Source: an uncultured Pseudoruegeria sp.
GTDB lineage: Bacteria > Pseudomonadota > Alphaproteobacteria > Rhodobacterales > Rhodobacteraceae
Direction: 5' to 3'
DNA: 64,000 bases
Assembly (NCBI GenBank): GCA_947498155.1
Contig: CANMJD010000005.1
Location: 62,001-126,000, forward strand
The position numbers and the translations under genes were made by a program. Below, piece by piece: positions 61,219 to 64,000 of the stretch. Positions within the stretch are counted from its first letter, which is position 1. Every line of letters begins with the position of its first letter. The notes beneath the pieces are model-generated. The model had not been told where the DNA came from, did no database searches, and saw only the letters and a program-made list of their open reading frames with translations.

Positions 61219-62091
61219 TCAGAGCAGGCCCGCGCTTTTCATCGCGGTTTCAATCTGGGCCTTGGTGCCATCCTCCAGCGGAGTCAGGGGCAGGCGCACT
61301 TCGCTACTGCCTTTGCCAAGCAAGCTGAGACCGTATTTCGCCCCGACCAGACCAGGTTCGGCGAAGATGGCCAGATGCAAGGGCATGAGCTTGTCCAGCA
61401 GCTCAAGCGCCAAAGCAAAGTTACCCGACAAAGTGGCTTGCTGGAATTCAGCGCAGAGTTTGGGAGCGACGTTGGCGGTGACAGAGATACAGCCCTGTCC
61501 GCCATGGGCGTTATAGCCAAGGGCTGTGGCGTCTTCGCCAGAGAGCTGCACAAAATCGGTGCCGCAGGTGATGCGTTGCTGGGGCACGCGCGCCAGATCG
61601 CCGGTGGCATCCTTGACGCCGACAATGCGGTCAAGCTTGGCCAGCTCACCCATGGTTTCGGGCGTCATATCAATCGCTGACCGTCCGGGGATGTTGTAGA
61701 TCACAATCGGCAGGTCGCAGGCGTCGTGAATGGCGGTGAAATGCGCAATCAGACCGGCTTGGGTCGGTTTGTTGTAATAGGGGGTGACAACAAGTACCGC
61801 ATCCGCGCCCACGCGTTCGGCGTGCTGCGCCAGATGGATCGATTCGGCTGTATTGTTGGAGCCCGCTCCGGCAATCACCGGCACTCGACCGGCAGCGGCC
61901 TTAACGACTTCTTCGACCACGATTTCATGCTCGCGGTGGGTCAGGGTCGGGCTTTCACCGGTTGTGCCGACGGGCACGAGACCTGTGGAGCCTTCGGCGA
62001 TCTGCCATTCAACCAAATGTTTGAGCGTATCAATATCCAGCTCGCCGTTTTTAAACGGCGTCACCAGGGCTGGTAGGGACCCTTTGAACAT
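61219..62091 (-). CDS. dapA: 4-hydroxy-tetrahydrodipicolinate synthase
   Basis: 290 residues, TIM-barrel aldolase. [12 protein letters not shown] (about 39-50) binds pyruvate's carboxylate, Tyr106 lies in TPYYNKP, Tyr132 and Arg137 in VIYNIPGR, and the Schiff-base Lys160 in GVKDATGD. It condenses pyruvate with aspartate semialdehyde in lysine and diaminopimelate synthesis, opposite in direction to the lysine breakdown genes at the other end of the window. Upstream it diverges from the lytic transglycosylase. Complete and typical. Confidence 0.97.
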   Translation of the reverse strand: MFKGSLPALVTPFKNGELDIDTLKHLVEWQIAEGSTGLVPVGTTGESPTLTHREHEIVVEEVVKAAAGRVPVIAGAGSNNTAESIHLAQHAERVGADAVLVVTPYYNKPTQAGLIAHFTAIHDACDLPIVIYNIPGRSAIDMTPETMGELAKLDRIVGVKDATGDLARVPQQRITCGTDFVQLSGEDATALGYNAHGGQGCISVTANVAPKLCAEFQQATLSGNFALALELLDKLMPLHLAIFAEPGLVGAKYGLSLLGKGSSEVRLPLTPLEDGTKAQIETAMKSAGLL

Positions 62092-62254
62092 GACACGTCT
62101 CCTTTTTCTATATCTGTGGGGCTGAATCGCCCCTGTGTAAGCGCGCGGAACCTAGCCGTGTTTGAAGCATTTGCCAAGTTTGTGAATTGAGGTCGTGGCG
62201 TCCTGCCCTACAATGTGGTCATTGGACGGATACAGGCCAAAGGATTATCCGAAA

Positions 62255-64000
62255 ATGCGCAGGGCTATATTATTAATTATTACATTTTTTACAATGAGTT
62301 ACGGCAGTATTGGGGTGGCGCAGCAGCAAAGTGATGCGCAGATTCTCAAGAATGCTTTTGATGCGATGCGAGCGGGCGATTGGAGCGAAGCCACCCGCCG
62401 CGCCCGCGCAGGCCCCGAAGTTGTGCAGGATTTGGTGGAATGGCACCGGTTGCGCGCGGCTCGCGGCGATATGTCGGACTATCTAGCGTTTATCGATGAC
62501 AATCCGGAATGGCCGGGCATGCCGCTGTTGCGCAAAAAAGGCGAAGACAGCATTCCACGAGGCGCGCGGGCACAATCGGTTTTGACCTATTTCGCCGATG
62601 CCGCACCGCAGACCGGAGTCGGCGCGTTGCGTCTGGCGGCCGCCTATGCGGCAACTGGGCAAGGGCAAAAAGCAGAGGCTGAAATCATTCGGGCGTGGCG
62701 CACGCTGGACCTGACCCGCGAGGAGCGAGAGGCCTTTCAGCAGCGCCATATGGCGATCATCCGCCCCCATACCACGGCGCGGCTAGACGGGCTGATCTGG
62801 CGCGGTAAAGAGGATCAGGCAGAGGCGCTCTATCCCTTGGTGAATGACGCCTGGATTGCTTCTTCCAAAGCCCGCATTGGTTTGCGGCGGCAAGTCGGGG
62901 GTGTTGACGGTTTGATCGACGCCGTGCCGGCGGGTTTCGCCAATGGTGCGGGTTTGGCCTATGAGCGGTTCAATTGGCGTGCCCGCAAGGGGCGGGCGGA
63001 TGCGATTGATTTGATGTTGGAACGCAGCACCTCGGCGCAGGCTTTGGGGGAGCCGTCCTACTGGGGGGGCTGGCGTCGGTCGTTGGCGCGATCGGAAATG
63101 CGCAAGGGCAATGCACGGCAGGCCTATCAAATTGCCTCGCGCCATTTTCTGACCGATGGCAGTACATTTGCCGACCTTGAATGGCTGTCGGGCTATCTGG
63201 CCTTGCGATATTTGAACGATCCGCAAACCGCCTTGCGGCATTTCGATAACCATCGGGGCGCAGTCGTGACGCCTATCAGCCTTGGCCGCGCCGGTTATTG
63301 GCGCGGGCGTGCCTATGAGGCCATGGGGCAGACGGCTCAGGCTCAGAAGGCCTATGCATTTGGCGCTACCAATCAGAGCAGCTTTTACGGGCAGTTGGCG
63401 GCTGAAAAAGCAGGGCTACCGATGGATGCTGCCCTGATCGGCAAAGAGAGCTTCCCCGACTGGCGCGAGGGGCGGCTGCGCCGGTCCGAAGTTGTGCGGG
63501 CAGGCATTGTCTTGCAGCAGGCGGGCGAGCTTAATCTGGCCACCCGTTTCATGGTGCATCAGGGTGAAACGCTGAACCGCACAGAGTTAGGGCAGTTGGG
63601 GGATTTGGCCCTCAGCCTTGATGCGCCCTATATGGCGTTGAAAATCGCCAAAGAGGCGGCCAGCCAAGGGCATGTCATCGACAAGGCCTATTACCCGTTA
63701 CATCCGCTGCGCAACCGCAGCCTACCGGTTCAAAAAGAACTGGCGCTGTCTATTGCCCGCCGTGAAAGCGAATTCAATCCGAGGGTCATCAGCCCCGTGG
63801 GCGCGCGGGGGTTGATGCAGCTCATGCCGGCGACGGCCAATCAGGTCGCGGGGGAAAACGGGCTGTCCTATTCCAAAAGCCGCCTGTTGTCGGATTGGGA
63901 ATATAACGCACAACTCGGGGCGGCCTATTTGGCGGATTTAAAGGAAGAATTCGGCAATAATCCGATTTTGGTGTCTGTGGGCTATAACGCCGGACCGAGC
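62255..64000 (+). CDS. Soluble lytic murein transglycosylase, Slt70-like (3' end outside window)
   Basis: 582 codons are visible from the ATG at 62255, and the frame is still open at the window end. A signal peptide (MRRAILLIITFFTMSYGSIG, cleavage near AQQQ) leads into a long alpha-helical superhelical U-domain, and then the SLT catalytic domain with Glu504 in RRESEFNPRVIS, the GARGLMQLMPATA motif, AAYL and the final GYNAGPS. It cleaves the glycosidic bonds of peptidoglycan to 1,6-anhydromuropeptides in the periplasm. It is divergent from dapA. Only the last part of the SLT domain is missing. Confidence 0.95.
   Translation, partial: MRRAILLIITFFTMSYGSIGVAQQQSDAQILKNAFDAMRAGDWSEATRRARAGPEVVQDLVEWHRLRAARGDMSDYLAFIDDNPEWPGMPLLRKKGEDSIPRGARAQSVLTYFADAAPQTGVGALRLAAAYAATGQGQKAEAEIIRAWRTLDLTREEREAFQQRHMAIIRPHTTARLDGLIWRGKEDQAEALYPLVNDAWIASSKARIGLRRQVGGVDGLIDAVPAGFANGAGLAYERFNWRARKGRADAIDLMLERSTSAQALGEPSYWGGWRRSLARSEMRKGNARQAYQIASRHFLTDGSTFADLEWLSGYLALRYLNDPQTALRHFDNHRGAVVTPISLGRAGYWRGRAYEAMGQTAQAQKAYAFGATNQSSFYGQLAAEKAGLPMDAALIGKESFPDWREGRLRRSEVVRAGIVLQQAGELNLATRFMVHQGETLNRTELGQLGDLALSLDAPYMALKIAKEAASQGHVIDKAYYPLHPLRNRSLPVQKELALSIARRESEFNPRVISPVGARGLMQLMPATANQVAGENGLSYSKSRLLSDWEYNAQLGAAYLADLKEEFGNNPILVSVGYNAGPS

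Overview
The window looks like a chromosomal segment of a marine alphaproteobacterium of the Roseobacter group (Rhodobacteraceae). This is inferred from gene content: three TRAP transporters, a DMSP demethylation operon, an alphaproteobacterial-type urate hydroxylase, an alpha/beta-fused 2-oxoacid dehydrogenase E1, and coding DNA of fairly high GC. I see no rRNA, tRNA, CRISPR array, insertion sequence or phage gene. Most of the DNA is catabolic gene sets, each beside its own regulator; the last 10 kb is more housekeeping in character.

Region 1 (1-16.1 kb) is a TRAP transporter with a universal stress protein, followed by a set of enzymes that reads as L-lysine degradation through 2-aminoadipate. 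Lysine 6-dehydrogenase, a semialdehyde dehydrogenase and an aminotransferase lie on the + strand. A fused 2-oxoacid dehydrogenase E1, glutaryl-CoA dehydrogenase, a FabD-like acyltransferase and a D-amino-acid-oxidase-like flavoprotein lie on the - strand. An Lrp/AsnC regulator, a racemase-like protein and a ThDP enzyme sit in the middle. Similar inverted repeats occur in both divergent promoter regions.

Region 2 (16.3-27 kb): an RraA-family protein with a GntR regulator; a partial purine/ureide set (PuuD, ureidoglycine aminohydrolase, LysR); and a periplasmic PQQ-type dehydrogenase with a dihaem cytochrome c, a zinc alcohol dehydrogenase and an AcoR-like regulator whose ATPase motifs are degenerate.

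Region 3 (27.1-38.7 kb) handles sugars and sugar acids: a GH43 beta-xylosidase, an enolase-superfamily sugar-acid dehydratase candidate, a short-chain dehydrogenase, a TAXI-type TRAP transporter, and a DctB/DctD-like two-component system whose response regulator lacks the sigma54-contact motif GAFTGA.

Region 4 (38.7-47.5 kb) is one compact operon under an RpiR regulator: N-formylglutamate-amidohydrolase-like protein, TRAP DctQMP, glutamine-synthetase-like ligase, aldehyde dehydrogenase and iron alcohol dehydrogenase. The order of activities suggests gamma-glutamylation of a small amino alcohol, its oxidation, and hydrolysis.

Region 5 (47.4-54.7 kb) holds a dmdB-dmdA-dmdD operon for DMSP demethylation, a divergent LysR gene, then a gene graveyard (a LysR tail and a frameshifted pentonate dehydratase fragment) in front of an intact 2-oxoglutarate-semialdehyde dehydrogenase, as if a Weimberg-type pentose pathway has been lost.

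Region 6 (54.8-64 kb): an RTX-repeat protein, DUF5665 and DUF1643 proteins, aromatic/aspartate aminotransferase, SseA, SmpB, an AT-rich secreted orphan, DapA and the start of a soluble lytic transglycosylase that runs off the window.
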